Source: Chryseobacterium gleum (GTDB lineage: Bacteria > Bacteroidota > Bacteroidia > Flavobacteriales > Flavobacteriaceae). Taken from it: DNA of 64,000 nucleotides. Where the stretch lies: contig CAMCVI010000008.1 in the NCBI GenBank assembly GCA_945881885.1, forward strand, positions 28,071-92,070. The letters are read 5' to 3'. The position numbers and the translations under genes were made by a program. Of this stretch, positions 42,098 through 50,360 are shown piece after piece; within the stretch, counting starts at the first letter, position 1, and each line of letters opens with the position of its first letter. The notes under the pieces are model-generated. The model saw only the letters and a program-made list of their open reading frames with translations. It made no database searches and was not told where the DNA came from.

Positions 42098-44389
42098 TTA
42101 TCTCAATACGGCTAACAAAATCCCAGCTAAACTTGTAAGCACACTAGCTATCCCAACAATTTCTCCTGTGCTCGATTTTTGTTTTTCAGGTTTAGATGGC
42201 ACAATTATTTTACTTCCCGCTAATACTTTCGGATTTTTTCTTATTCCTAAAAAAGAACCTGTGGCACTTGCTGAGCCGTTAGCATGTACTACATATATTT
42301 TTTTCATCCACCCTCTTTCGGCAGCACCTCCAGCATTTTTAATGTAATATTTAATGTTTTTCCCTTTTCTAAAAGGCACTTCAGTATCAAACATGACACT
42401 ACCTGAAATCAATACAGTTGATACTTTATTTGGAATGACAATATTGTCGCCAGCATTCAAAATTAAATTACTAGCACTTAATGGTTTTGTAGAAATTCGT
42501 TTCCAATCTATAGGAATGTTTAAACCATTTCTAATCACTTTTATCGCTTCAGTATCTGCTTCGTCTGTAAGCCCTCCAGAGCGAGTAATAAAATCCAACA
42601 CACGTTCTTCTTTTTTAGCAATGGCATAACCACCTGGGTACAATATTTCACCTGAAACGTTTACCATTTGAGGGGTTTCAAAAGTAACAATTCGTCTAAC
42701 CACCACTTGATCTTGAGGTTCCATTAAAAATGTAGCCGCTTGTTCTGGGTTTTTCGGATCGATATTTAAATTTAAAGTGATAATTTTTTCTTTGTCGTTT
42801 GGATCAAAAACATCTTCTTTCTTGTTTCTAAAAACCGTAACATTGCTAGCAGCTAAATCTGTAAAGAAATCCGATTCTAATAGTAAATCATACAAAGTCA
42901 TGCCTTTCATATAAGTAAAACTGCCTGGTTTACGAACTTCTCCAGTTATGGATAAATTATAGCTGTCTAATAAATCTTGGTTGTAAAACACTACAACAAC
43001 ATCTTCTTTTTGAAGAATCATGTTTGCAGCTTCGTCACCATTAAGCGCACTTTGCAAGTTAAAACTGATGTATTCTTTTGTTAAATCTTCTTTCTGACGG
43101 ATTAAAGAAGCTTTTTCTAAAAACACATTTTCAGCCACGCCATCTGCCTTTTTTAATAAATCTTTAATAGTCATGGTGCCGTTAGCTGGCAAACTGTATT
43201 CGCCTGGACGATATACAGCGCCTCTAATGTTCACACGATTTTCATAACGATCTAAAATTTTATCTACACTAATCATATCACCAGCTTTTGGAAGATAGGT
43301 AGCAAAGGTCATTTCGTTTAAATCGGTGATTTTTAATTCAGAGTTGGTTTTTTGTTTCACCAAAATTCTGTTTTTGTAAGCATTGTCAGTAAAACCAGAG
43401 GCATACGAAATAATTTGATTTAAATTTTCACCAGCAACCGTTTCAAAAATTCCTGGTCTTTTTATTTCACCTTCTAAGGTAACACGTGCCTCATAACTTG
43501 GGATACGAATCATGTCATTATCCGTGAGGGAAACATTATCACTTTGGTCGCCTTTCGTTAAAAAACGGTACAAATCAATAGTGCGAATTATTTTATTATT
43601 TCTAATCAATTCAATTTTTCTATAACTTCCAATATCGCTAGGTCCTCCAGCTACGTGTAAAGCATTATAAACCGAACTCATTGAGCTTAAACGGTAATTT
43701 CCAGATTGTTGGGCGCCAATTATGGTTACTAAAATGGTTCGGTAATTAGAAACACTTACAGATAGTTTACTTCCGTTACCCGCTAACGTGCTGTATATTT
43801 TTCCAATTTGTTTTTGTAATTTATTTTTTGCGGCTTCAAAAGCGATTCCACTTAAAAACACTTCACCAATATTTGGAATGTTTATCGTTCCATTTTTTGA
43901 AATAGTAGCAGCATAATTAAATTGCTGCACCCCATAAACATTAATATCTAATTGGTCACCAGGTCCTAAAACATAGTTGGGCGGCGTAGGCATGTTTTGG
44001 TTGGGTTCAAAAGACAAACTTTTGCTTGTAAACAATTCTGAACCAAAAACAACAGCGTTTTTAGAAGCTAAAACAAATGCATCTTGTGTAATAACGGAGG
44101 CTGGTTTTTTTTGTTCTTCTTTCACTTCTGTAGGCACAGCACCATTAGATTGCAACCTAACTTTCAATTGGGTAAATTCAGTGGCCGACATCCCCTTTGC
44201 AAGTGCTAAAGGTTCTGCTTGTTCCATAGTCATTTGGTTAGCTTTCAGTTCTTTTCCAATTTGAGCAATCTCTGCTTCACTAAATTGTGCGGCTTTAATT
44301 TGACTCAAATCTTTTCCTTTTAAAAACTCTTGTCCAAAAGAAAAAAGGGTAAACAAAGTAAAACAACTAACAAGAAAAATGCGCTTCAT
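42098..44389 (-). CDS. SLBB/polysaccharide export protein (Wza-like OPX)
   Basis: 763 residues. A signal peptide (about 1-19, ending SFGQ) is followed by a helical Lys/Glu-rich region. The polysaccharide-export domain starts with NYVLGPGDQLDINVYG near residue 138. A series of SLBB repeats follows (for example VTLEGEIKRPGIFE, VNIRGAVYRPGEYS, LSITGEVRKPGSFT, VNVSGEILYPGGYA). One hydrophobic helix closes the protein (IVGIASVLTSLAGILLAVL). OPX proteins form the outer-membrane exit for capsule or exopolysaccharide. It is the only leftward gene in the locus; a -7 box TACATTTG lies at 44416-44423. Confidence 0.93.
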   Translation of the reverse strand: MKRIFLVSCFTLFTLFSFGQEFLKGKDLSQIKAAQFSEAEIAQIGKELKANQMTMEQAEPLALAKGMSATEFTQLKVRLQSNGAVPTEVKEEQKKPASVITQDAFVLASKNAVVFGSELFTSKSLSFEPNQNMPTPPNYVLGPGDQLDINVYGVQQFNYAATISKNGTINIPNIGEVFLSGIAFEAAKNKLQKQIGKIYSTLAGNGSKLSVSVSNYRTILVTIIGAQQSGNYRLSSMSSVYNALHVAGGPSDIGSYRKIELIRNNKIIRTIDLYRFLTKGDQSDNVSLTDNDMIRIPSYEARVTLEGEIKRPGIFETVAGENLNQIISYASGFTDNAYKNRILVKQKTNSELKITDLNEMTFATYLPKAGDMISVDKILDRYENRVNIRGAVYRPGEYSLPANGTMTIKDLLKKADGVAENVFLEKASLIRQKEDLTKEYISFNLQSALNGDEAANMILQKEDVVVVFYNQDLLDSYNLSITGEVRKPGSFTYMKGMTLYDLLLESDFFTDLAASNVTVFRNKKEDVFDPNDKEKIITLNLNIDPKNPEQAATFLMEPQDQVVVRRIVTFETPQMVNVSGEILYPGGYAIAKKEERVLDFITRSGGLTDEADTEAIKVIRNGLNIPIDWKRISTKPLSASNLILNAGDNIVIPNKVSTVLISGSVMFDTEVPFRKGKNIKYYIKNAGGAAERGWMKKIYVVHANGSASATGSFLGIRKNPKVLAGSKIIVPSKPEKQKSSTGEIVGIASVLTSLAGILLAVLR

Positions 44390-44849
44390 AGTATAAAGTA
44401 ATTAAATTTATGTGGCAAATGTATGAAAAAAATCAACGCTTTAGTATGTTTACAAAAGCATTAACTTTTATTTTGAGTCGGAATATTCCTATTTTCTTTA
44501 CCAAATAAATATATTACTTACTGCTTCCTGTGATTTTATATACCAATTTAATGGTGGAAACAAAAATATTTCTATGAACCAAAGGCTTCTTTGCGTCATG
44601 AACAGCCATCACTTCTTTAATGGTTTTTTCATAGTAGGTTCTTAATATTTTTGGTTCTCACAAATAATTTTATTCGAAAAAACACATTCCTAAAACATTT
44701 AAAATATTGATTTTAAGTGAATTGGTAACATTTTGCAACTTAAGAAACGAAAACCAAAGTAGAGATGGGCTAAAGATGGCCTAACATAACCTAAATAGCA
44801 ATCTTATTTTTTATATTTTTGCAAGAATTCAACTACATTAATTTATAAA
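44390..44849. other. 460-bp gap with promoters and a gene remnant
   Basis: The gap separates the divergent SLBB gene and the small hypothetical gene. It holds two candidate -7 boxes: TACATTTG on the minus strand (44416-44423), for the exporter, and TATTTTTG on the plus strand (44814-44821), for the small gene. It also has a minus-strand coding-like tail (44514-44657). Otherwise I see no structure. Confidence 0.5.
44514..44657 (-). pseudogene. Possible 3' remnant of a gene
   Basis: A minus-strand stretch of 47 codons open between two stops, with no start near its beginning. Its conceptual peptide (EPKILRTYYEKTIKEVMAV, then HDAKKPLVHRNIF and a C-terminal VYKITGSSK) looks like real coding sequence and like the end of a larger protein. 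I do not recognise the family. It may be left over from a replaced gene at the edge of the polysaccharide locus. Confidence 0.3.
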
Positions 44850-45107
44850 ATGATAGCAGAAGAAGTACTTGTAATATTCAGCAAATATATACCCTCAAAA
44901 CTTTGGGAAAATTGCAGCCATGTAGCCATTGTGTTTAAAGATAATTCTTTATTAAAACGGATTGGCGTACATCAAAAGTGGTACCGCAACTATTATTTAA
45001 AAATAACCTATAAAAATCAAACTATTGAAAGGGTTGGGCTATCTCTTGAAGACAAAAATCAATTAAAACAGCATGTAAAAATATTCAATCAAAGTCTAAA
45101 TAAATAA
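44850..45107 (+). CDS. Small conserved-looking hypothetical protein
   Basis: 85 residues with no signal peptide, membrane helix or known motif. The sequence is amphipathic with several aromatic/basic pairs (HQKWYRNYYLKITYKNQT) and looks like a small alpha/beta domain. A -7 box (TATTTTTG, 44814-44821) lies 28 bp before the ATG, supporting expression. It precedes the winged-helix regulator, which however has its own promoter. No function is assigned. Confidence 0.6.
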   Translation: MIAEEVLVIFSKYIPSKLWENCSHVAIVFKDNSLLKRIGVHQKWYRNYYLKITYKNQTIERVGLSLEDKNQLKQHVKIFNQSLNK

Positions 45108-45158
45108 CAACCTATCAACAAGTGTTAAAAAAAGGCATCTAAATTTTAATAAAATATT

Positions 45159-45187
45159 TTGTTATTTAAAAAAAACGAGTACTTTTG
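45159..45187 (+). promoter_or_regulatory. Promoter of the winged-helix regulator gene
   Basis: TTG (45159-45161), 18 nt, TACTTTTG (45180-45187), 20 bp before the GTG start at 45208. Confidence 0.7.
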
Positions 45188-45207
45188 TTATTCAAAATCA
45201 ATAATTT

Positions 45208-45714
45208 GTGTTAGAGAATTTAATCACCTCAAAAACCAGAATGCGCTTGTTAGTGAAATTTTTCATTAATACCGCAAACGACGGCTATTTGAGAGGATTA
45301 GCAACAGAAATGCACGAAAACACCAACGCCATCCGTAAAGAATTGAATAACCTCTCCGAAGCAGGGTTTATTATTCGAAAGGAGCAAGAATCAAAAGTTA
45401 TTTATAAAGCAAACAAGTTACACCCTTTTTTCTCATTATTACAACAAATAGTGAGGAAACACATTGGGTTAGATGATATTATTGAATCAATTGTAGATAG
45501 AATTGGCACCATCAACCGTGTTTTTTTAATTGGCGATTACGCAAAAGGCATCGATTCGGGTCAAATAGAAGTAGTGATTGAAGGCGATGTAGTTGACGAA
45601 AAGTACTTAGCACAATTGAAACCAAAAATTGAAACCGAAATCCGAAAAACCATTACCTTTCATATTACCAAGTATTATGAAGGCAATGGGGTATTGGTTT
45701 TTCAACACGAATAA
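45208..45714 (+). CDS. Winged helix-turn-helix transcriptional regulator (ArsR-like)
   Basis: 168 residues starting at GTG (45208). The N-terminal 75 residues form a winged-helix DNA-binding domain: SKTRMRLLVKFFINTANDGYLRGLATEM, then the recognition helix TNAIRKELNNLSEAGFI and the wing IRKEQESKVIYKANKLHPFF (quoted in part: SKVIYKANKLHPFF). The remainder resembles a degenerate nucleotidyltransferase-like domain (RVFLIGDYAKGIDSGQIEVVIEGDVVD), as in several Bacteroidota regulators at exopolysaccharide loci. It probably controls the genes that follow. The target site is not identified. Confidence 0.82.
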   Translation: MLENLITSKTRMRLLVKFFINTANDGYLRGLATEMHENTNAIRKELNNLSEAGFIIRKEQESKVIYKANKLHPFFSLLQQIVRKHIGLDDIIESIVDRIGTINRVFLIGDYAKGIDSGQIEVVIEGDVVDEKYLAQLKPKIETEIRKTITFHITKYYEGNGVLVFQHE

Positions 45715-45890
45715 ATAAACCAAATAGGTTTATAAACCAAAATTGTTAGCCCAAAAATGGGACTGACCAGGCGAAGCTGTGAAGTAAATCAGTCAATATG
45801 CCAATTAGCCGAGAGCCGTAAATCGAATCATGTAATTCATAATTTATAACCCATTACCCAAAACCTTTCACCTTATACCCTTTAATAAAC
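45715..45890 (+). other. Structured 176-nt leader before the first dehydrogenase gene
   Basis: This non-coding stretch has more G and C than the neighbouring gaps. It holds a palindrome GGTTTATAAACC (45727-45738) and GACTGA (45761-45766) pairing with TCAGTC (45789-45794) around a GC-richer loop. No -7 box was found; it may be a processed leader or regulatory RNA segment. Confidence 0.35.
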
Positions 45891-47168
45891 TTGAAAACCG
45901 AAAATAACATTATACTATCAGTAACAGGACTTGGCTATGTAGGTTTACCCTTAGCTCTTGAATTTGCTAAGAAATACAAAGTCATTGGTTTTGATATTAA
46001 CAAAGAGCGAGTAGCCTTAATGAAACAAGGCATTGATCCTTCAAACGAATTAACGCCAGCTGCTTTTAAAAATGCTACTATTACCTTTACTTCTAATTTT
46101 GAAGAAGTTAAGGAAGCCAATTTTCATATTATCGGAGTACCAACCGACATCGATAAAAACAAAGTGCCCAATCTTAATCCTTTATTAAGCGCTTCAAAAA
46201 GTATTGGTAAAATATTAAAAAAAGGCGATACGGTAGTATATGAATCAACCGTTTATCCCGGCTGTACAGAAGAAGATTGCGTACCCGTTTTAGAAAAACA
46301 CAGTGGTTTAAAAGCAGGTATCGATTTTCATTTTGGCTACAGTCCAGAACGAATTGTTCCGGGCGACAAAGTAAAAACCGTAACCAAAATTTTAAAAATT
46401 GTTTCAGGAAACAGTCCAGAAGCACTTGAAAAAATTGCTGCGGTATACGGTTCCATTATCGAAGCAGGCTTACATTATGCACCTTCAATAAAAGTAGCTG
46501 AAGCTGCCAAAGTAATAGAAAACACGCAACGCGACATCAACATATCATTAATGAACGAATTGGCCATCATATTCGATAAAATGAATATAGATACCCAAGC
46601 CGTTATTGAAGCCGCAGGCACAAAATGGAATTTTCACAAGTACCAACCTGGCTTAGTAGGCGGACATTGTATTAGTGTCGATCCGTTTTACTTAATGCAC
46701 AAAGCAAAAAAAATCGGAATTGACCCTCAAGTCATTGCCGCAGGGCGAAGAGTAAATGATTTTATACCCACGTTTATTGCTAAAAAAGTCGTTCAAACAC
46801 TTATCGAGCAAGATAAAAACCCAGGAAAATCCCGTGTGTTGGTGATGGGAATTACCTTTAAAGAAGAGGTATCCGACATTCGCAATTCTAAAGTAATCGA
46901 TTTGATAAAGGAACTAGAAGACTATTCTGTTGAAGTAGATGTAATTGATCCCAACGCAAGCGCGTTAGAATTAAAACAACATTACAATGTAAGTCTACAA
47001 ACCAAACCAATAGGAAAATACGACAGCATTGTAGTAGCAGTAGGGCACCAAGCCTATCGCAACATGACACCATCAGATTTTGAAAAACTATCAAACGGTC
47101 CTTTATATTTATACGACATCAAAGGCGTCCTAAATAAAAAGGATTTTAAAAACTATTGGAGATTGTAG
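45891..47168 (+). CDS. UDP-N-acetylhexosamine 6-dehydrogenase (TviB/WbpO-like)
   Basis: 425 residues, from a TTG codon (45891-45893); no ATG is available before residue 40. It belongs to the UDP-glucose/GDP-mannose dehydrogenase family and oxidises C6 of a UDP-HexNAc to the uronic acid with two NAD. The N-terminal fold is VTGLGYVGLPLALEFA. The conserved Lys/Asn block is AEAAKVIENTQRDINISLMNE near residue 205, and the catalytic Cys is in VGGHCISVDPFYL near 260. Length and sequence are closest to the WbpO/TviB group (UDP-GalNAc/GlcNAc). It is a different subfamily from the WecC gene further on. Confidence 0.9.
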   Translation: MKTENNIILSVTGLGYVGLPLALEFAKKYKVIGFDINKERVALMKQGIDPSNELTPAAFKNATITFTSNFEEVKEANFHIIGVPTDIDKNKVPNLNPLLSASKSIGKILKKGDTVVYESTVYPGCTEEDCVPVLEKHSGLKAGIDFHFGYSPERIVPGDKVKTVTKILKIVSGNSPEALEKIAAVYGSIIEAGLHYAPSIKVAEAAKVIENTQRDINISLMNELAIIFDKMNIDTQAVIEAAGTKWNFHKYQPGLVGGHCISVDPFYLMHKAKKIGIDPQVIAAGRRVNDFIPTFIAKKVVQTLIEQDKNPGKSRVLVMGITFKEEVSDIRNSKVIDLIKELEDYSVEVDVIDPNASALELKQHYNVSLQTKPIGKYDSIVVAVGHQAYRNMTPSDFEKLSNGPLYLYDIKGVLNKKDFKNYWRL

Positions 47169-47230
47169 TTAATTTGAAGATTTGAAAATTCAATTTTCGT
47201 TATTCAACATTCAATATTACAAATATAATT

Positions 47231-47274
47231 GTTGCCTTCGAGAGCCTCAGTCAACAACGAGAGCCTCAATCAAC
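47231..47274. repeat. 44-bp direct repeat, copy A
   Basis: Begins GTTGCCTTCGAGAGCCTCAG and contains two imperfect units CGAGAGCCTCA(G/A)TCAAC. It matches the copy at 48557-48600 at 40 of 44 positions. A complementary TGACTGAGGC lies just downstream (47282-47291) and could pair with GCCTCAGTCA. Confidence 0.7.
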
Positions 47275-47455
47275 TGACTGCTGACTGAGGCACTAAAAGT
47301 CAACAGACATAACAACCAACCATTCACCGCGTCCTTTGCGAAACCCTTGCGAACCTTGCGGTTAAAATAAAAAAACAAGTATAACTAAAAAGTGAAAAGT
47401 AGTAAGGAATAGCTAAAGCCAAACACCCAATACCTTTCACCCAATATCCAAAAAT

Positions 47456-48520
47456 ATGGAAACACAAAACGACGAAATCACCTTAAAAGAACTCCTTCTA
47501 AAAACTAAAGAATGGTACACCTACCTACTTTCTCAATGGAAAATGATTGTTTTAGCAGGAAGTATTGGAGCCTTATTAGGATTAGGCTACTCGTTTTATA
47601 AAAAACCAATGTATACCGCCTCACTAACTTATGCCTTAGAAGACGGAAAAGCCGCAGGGGGTGGATTAGGAAGTTTAGCCAGTTCATTTGGATTAGATTT
47701 AGGAAGCGCAGGAAGCAACAGCGGTGCGTTTGCAGGAGCCAATTTAATGGAGCTATTTAAATCCCGAGCTATGGTAGAACAAACTTTATTGGCGCCCGTA
47801 ATACAAAACAACAAAACCATTTCTTTAGCTGAAATGTACATTCAAGATAAAAAGTGGCGCGGCAAATGGGAAGAAAAACCAGCCTTAAAAAACATTACTT
47901 TTTTACCCAATTCTGATAGAACTAAATTTACAAGAGCACAAGACAGTATTTTTGGAGTAATTTATAACGATTTATTTAAAAATGCCTTAACCGTAGATCA
48001 AAAAGATAAAAAAGTAGCCATTGGAACCATTACCATGAGAGGCACCAACGAATACTTTGCCCAACAATTTACCTTAGCACTAACCAATACGGTTACCGAT
48101 TTTTACATCGAAACGAAAAGCAAACGCGCGAAGGAAAACATGGACATCTTAGTGCGTCAAACCGATTCCATTCGTGGTGAGTTGAATGGCGCCATTACTG
48201 GTGTAGCAGTTGCCAACGATAACACATTCGGACTCAACCCAGCGCTAAACGTAAAACGCGTACCTTCAGCCAGACGTCAAGTTGATGTACAAGCCAATAC
48301 CGCCATCTTAACCGAAATCGTAAAACAAGCCGAGTTAGCCAAAGTAACCTTACGCAAAGAAACTCCATTAATACAAGTAATAGACCAACCGATATTACCC
48401 TTACCAAAGGAAAAATTTGGAAAAGTAAAAGGGATTCTATTAGGTGGCATCTTAGCTGGGTTTTTAACTATTTTAGGTTTGATTATAAGAAGGATTTTTA
48501 AAGAAATTGCGGGTAGTTAA
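47456..48520 (+). CDS. Wzz-type chain-length determinant-like membrane protein
   Basis: 354 residues. Two membrane helices frame the protein: one near residues 29-47 (MIVLAGSIGALLGLGYSF) and one near 325-345 (ILLGGILAGFLTILGLII). This is the topology of Wzz proteins. The proline-rich element before the second helix reads VIDQPILPLPKEKFG, and a Gly/Ser-rich segment sits at about 67-95. There is no C-terminal tyrosine-kinase domain, so it is not a full Wzc. It would control polymer length together with Wzy and the SLBB exporter. Long gaps with 44-bp repeats lie on both sides. Confidence 0.88.
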   Translation: METQNDEITLKELLLKTKEWYTYLLSQWKMIVLAGSIGALLGLGYSFYKKPMYTASLTYALEDGKAAGGGLGSLASSFGLDLGSAGSNSGAFAGANLMELFKSRAMVEQTLLAPVIQNNKTISLAEMYIQDKKWRGKWEEKPALKNITFLPNSDRTKFTRAQDSIFGVIYNDLFKNALTVDQKDKKVAIGTITMRGTNEYFAQQFTLALTNTVTDFYIETKSKRAKENMDILVRQTDSIRGELNGAITGVAVANDNTFGLNPALNVKRVPSARRQVDVQANTAILTEIVKQAELAKVTLRKETPLIQVIDQPILPLPKEKFGKVKGILLGGILAGFLTILGLIIRRIFKEIAGS

Positions 48521-48556
48521 TTTGAATATTCGTTATTCTACACTATAAAAGCAATT

Positions 48557-48600
48557 GTTGACTTCGAGAGCCTCAGTCAACAAAGAGAACCTCAGTCAAC
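48557..48600. repeat. 44-bp direct repeat, copy B
   Basis: Begins GTTGACTTCGAGAGCCTCAG and differs from copy A (47231-47274) at 4 of 44 positions. The two copies flank the wzz-like gene in the same orientation. Confidence 0.7.
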
Positions 48601-48810
48601 AGACAATTTTAGACTTATACTCACTTATATGCCTTATATAGTTTAAAATAAAATGTCCCGATTAGACAATTCGTTATTCAAAATTCCTTGTTGAACAGTA
48701 TAAAAATTCAAAAGTAATTCATAAAGACGAATAAGACGTAAATCCAAAATCGTAATTCGTAAATTTAAAAACCTTTTACCCAAAACCTCACACCCTTTAC
48801 CCATAAATAA

Positions 48811-49227
48811 ATGAAAAAAGCCATAATAGTAAGCGGATATTTTAATCCCATCCACAAAGGCCATATTGAATATTTCAATAATGCTAAAGCGTTGGGCGAT
48901 TATCTTATTGTAATTGTCAATAACGACAAACAAAGGGTTTTAAAAGGCAGTAAAGAATTTCAAAAAGAAGACGAACGCGTGTTTATCGTCTCAAATATTA
49001 AAAGCGTTGACCAGGTGTTTCTTTCCATTGATGAAGATCGCACTGTTTGTGCCACCATTCAACACATCCGCGAACAAGTACACCACGAATACCAATTAGC
49101 ATTTGCCAATGGCGGTGATCAAAACAATAACTCCATACCCGAAGCTCCTATTTGTGAAAAATTGGGAATCGTATTATTAGACGGGTTAGGTGATAAAATT
49201 CAATCATCAAGTTGGCTGTTGAAATAA
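48811..49227 (+). CDS. Cytidylyltransferase-like nucleotidyltransferase
   Basis: 138 residues. The nucleotidyltransferase HxGH motif appears as SGYFNPIHKGHIEYF near residues 8-22, and the ADGGDQN-like block is FANGGDQNNNSIPE near 108. The short length fits the TagD/RfaE-C type (glycerol-3-phosphate cytidylyltransferase or related). The SSSWL ending resembles the usual S(T/S)S loop. It could activate a polyol phosphate or similar for the polysaccharide. The substrate is not deducible. It lies 10 bp before wecB and likely heads that operon. Confidence 0.82.
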   Translation: MKKAIIVSGYFNPIHKGHIEYFNNAKALGDYLIVIVNNDKQRVLKGSKEFQKEDERVFIVSNIKSVDQVFLSIDEDRTVCATIQHIREQVHHEYQLAFANGGDQNNNSIPEAPICEKLGIVLLDGLGDKIQSSSWLLK

Positions 49228-49237
49228 ATAATTTAGA

Positions 49238-50359
49238 ATGATAAAAAACTTAATTATATTTGGAACTCGACCTGAAGCCATAAAAATGGCTCCTTTGGTC
49301 AAACAATTTCAAAAAGAAGAAAAGTTTGTAACCAAAGTTTGCGTTACCGCTCAGCATAGAGAAATGTTAGATCAGGTATTAGATTTTTTTGAAATCAAGC
49401 CTGATTTTGATTTGGATTTAATGAAACCCAATCAAAATTTATATTCGTTGACTTCTGATATTATTTTAGGTTTAAAACCAATTTTAGAAGAATTTCAACC
49501 TGATTACGTATACGTTCACGGAGACACAACTACAACTATGGCTGCAAGTATTGCCGCATTTTATGCAGGTGCAAAAGTATGTCATGTAGAAGCAGGTTTG
49601 CGTACCCATAACAAATTATCTCCTTTCCCCGAAGAAATTAACAGACAAGTTACAGGCAGAATAGCAGACTTTCATTTTGCTCCTACAATTCAATCAAAAA
49701 ACAACCTAGTATTAGAAAATGTTAGTGAAGATTGCATCATCATCACCGGGAACACAGTTATTGATGCACTATTAGAAAGTTCATCAAAAGTAAATGTAAT
49801 TGAGAATACCGAAATTGAAAAGCTAAAAACTATTGTTGATACTTCAAAAAAGTTAATTTTAGTAACAGGACACCGAAGAGAAAATCATGGACAAGGATTT
49901 ATTAATATTTGTGAAGCTTTAAAAGATATAGCAATAAATAATAGTGACGTTCAAATTATTTATCCAGTGCATTTGAATCCCAACGTTAAAGAACCAGTTT
50001 ATAAAATTTTGGGAAATATTGATTCTATTCATTTAATAGATCCATTAGCATATCCAGCTTTTGTATGGTTAATGAATCAATCGTACTTAATTATTACTGA
50101 TTCAGGTGGCGTGCAAGAAGAAGCGCCAAGCTTAGGAAAACCTGTTTTAGTAATGCGGGATACCACCGAACGACCAGAGGCTGTCGATGCGGGAACTGTA
50201 ATTTTAGTAGGCACTGATTTAGAAAAGATAGTAACTCAATGTAATGATTTACTTAAAAATTCAGATAGATATCAAAAAATGAGCGCTTTGCACAATCCTT
50301 ACGGAGACGGAAAAGCATGCCAACGTATAGTAGAACATATAATTTCATTAAACAAATAA
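49238..50359 (+). CDS. wecB: UDP-N-acetylglucosamine 2-epimerase (non-hydrolysing)
   Basis: 373 residues. It interconverts UDP-GlcNAc and UDP-ManNAc. Family motifs: IIFGTRPEAIKMAPL at residues 5-19, VHGDTTTTMAASIAAFY near 93, CHVEAGLRTH near 112, GHRRENHGQGF near 210 and TDSGGVQEEAPSLGKPVLVMR near 288. It is directly upstream of wecC (1 bp gap), which oxidises its product, so the two make UDP-ManNAcA. All expected active-site blocks are present. Confidence 0.96.
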   Translation: MIKNLIIFGTRPEAIKMAPLVKQFQKEEKFVTKVCVTAQHREMLDQVLDFFEIKPDFDLDLMKPNQNLYSLTSDIILGLKPILEEFQPDYVYVHGDTTTTMAASIAAFYAGAKVCHVEAGLRTHNKLSPFPEEINRQVTGRIADFHFAPTIQSKNNLVLENVSEDCIIITGNTVIDALLESSSKVNVIENTEIEKLKTIVDTSKKLILVTGHRRENHGQGFINICEALKDIAINNSDVQIIYPVHLNPNVKEPVYKILGNIDSIHLIDPLAYPAFVWLMNQSYLIITDSGGVQEEAPSLGKPVLVMRDTTERPEAVDAGTVILVGTDLEKIVTQCNDLLKNSDRYQKMSALHNPYGDGKACQRIVEHIISLNK

Positions 50360-50360
50360 C

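Noticed and set aside
47330..47367. TTTGCGAAACCCTTGCGAACC words as protein-binding sites
   Set aside because: I believe similar TTGCGA-rich strings are common in Flavobacterium intergenic DNA; no palindrome or spacing supports a specific function.
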